DNA from: Symbiodinium natans
Lineage: Eukaryota; Sar; Dinophyceae; Suessiales; Symbiodiniaceae
Direction: 5' to 3'
Assembly: GCA_905221605.1 (NCBI GenBank)
Contig: CAJNDS010001136.1
Span: forward strand, 586,439-650,438
DNA length: 64,000 nucleotides
Below, piece after piece: positions 63,561-64,000 of this stretch. Each line of letters starts with the position of its first letter. Position 1 is the stretch's first letter. Position numbers and translations under genes: made by a program. The notes beneath the pieces were generated by a model. That model was not told where the DNA came from. It did no database searches and was given only the letters and a program-made list of their open reading frames with translations.

Positions 63561-64000
63561 CTAAGCACGGCCAAGGACTTCGTAGCTGATCAGATCACCG
63601 GCGGGATGGATGACGACATGAACCAAGATGAGCTGCCCGGCGCCAATGCGTCTGCACTCTTGAGGGTTAAGGGTTTAGGGTTAAGGGTTTAGGGTTCAGG
63701 GTTTGACCCCAATCAATGTCTTCAGTCCTGGACCCTAAACCCTAAATCCTAAACCCTAAACCCTAAACCCATTTAAGTAGGGTGCTGATAGGACATACCG
63801 CGACATACCCGAAGCCTGAATCCCAACGCAGCCACTGCTCCAAACAAATCTGAGGAGTCCTTCACCTGCGGTTTCCGGCTTCGGGTTTTCGGTTTCGGGT
63901 TTAGGGTTTAGGGCAACCAGACAGTTGAGAGAAGGGTGTAGGGCCTTCCACCTTTGAAAGCTAGGCGGATAATTTGTTCAGATGTTGATGATGCCCAAAT

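Overview
The window looks like nuclear DNA of a dinoflagellate or a close relative. Three things point there. Plant/alveolate-type telomere repeats (TTTAGGG on either strand) occur every few hundred bases over the whole 64 kb. Coding sequence is broken into very short exons, nearly all on the + strand. The reading frames only join if introns start with GT, GC or GA and end AG followed by G, a splice pattern known from symbiotic dinoflagellates. I cannot name a species, and no exon could be matched to a named gene.

Layout. 0-3.9 kb: telomere-like arrays, a 3 x 261 bp tandem repeat and scattered element copies. 3.9-5.9 kb: 3' end of one gene and exons of another. 6.3-8.9 kb: a GC-rich 1.25 kb unit duplicated in tandem. 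8.9-16 kb: poly-G tracts, inverted-repeat elements and long telomere-like arrays. 16-25 kb: a run of + strand exon clusters, including a secreted proline-rich protein (17.8-19.1 kb). 25.2-26.0 kb: an inverted-repeat element carrying a retrotransposon fragment on the - strand. 28.4-28.9 kb: a 27-copy minisatellite with an internal inversion. 29.6-31.3 kb: more + strand exons. 36.6-44.4 kb: the best-supported gene, at least 22 small exons encoding a coiled-coil protein of about 870 codons. 45.9-48.1, 52.7-53.2, 55.4 and 57.2 kb: further exon islands. Most of the rest is element copies, microsatellites and telomere-like arrays.

Main result. Almost every intron I could define is a copy of one of about eight short inverted-repeat element families (introner-like), a block of telomere repeats, or both nested. 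In 18 of 21 introns of the large gene the first two intron bases are repeated as the first two bases of the next exon, as expected if the element duplicated its target on insertion and the duplication supplies the splice sites. Some insertions are almost pure telomere repeat flanked by exact or near-exact 17-24 bp duplications. I infer that telomeric sequence is itself being inserted and spliced out as introns here. The gene models were built by eye from frame continuity and need transcript data.
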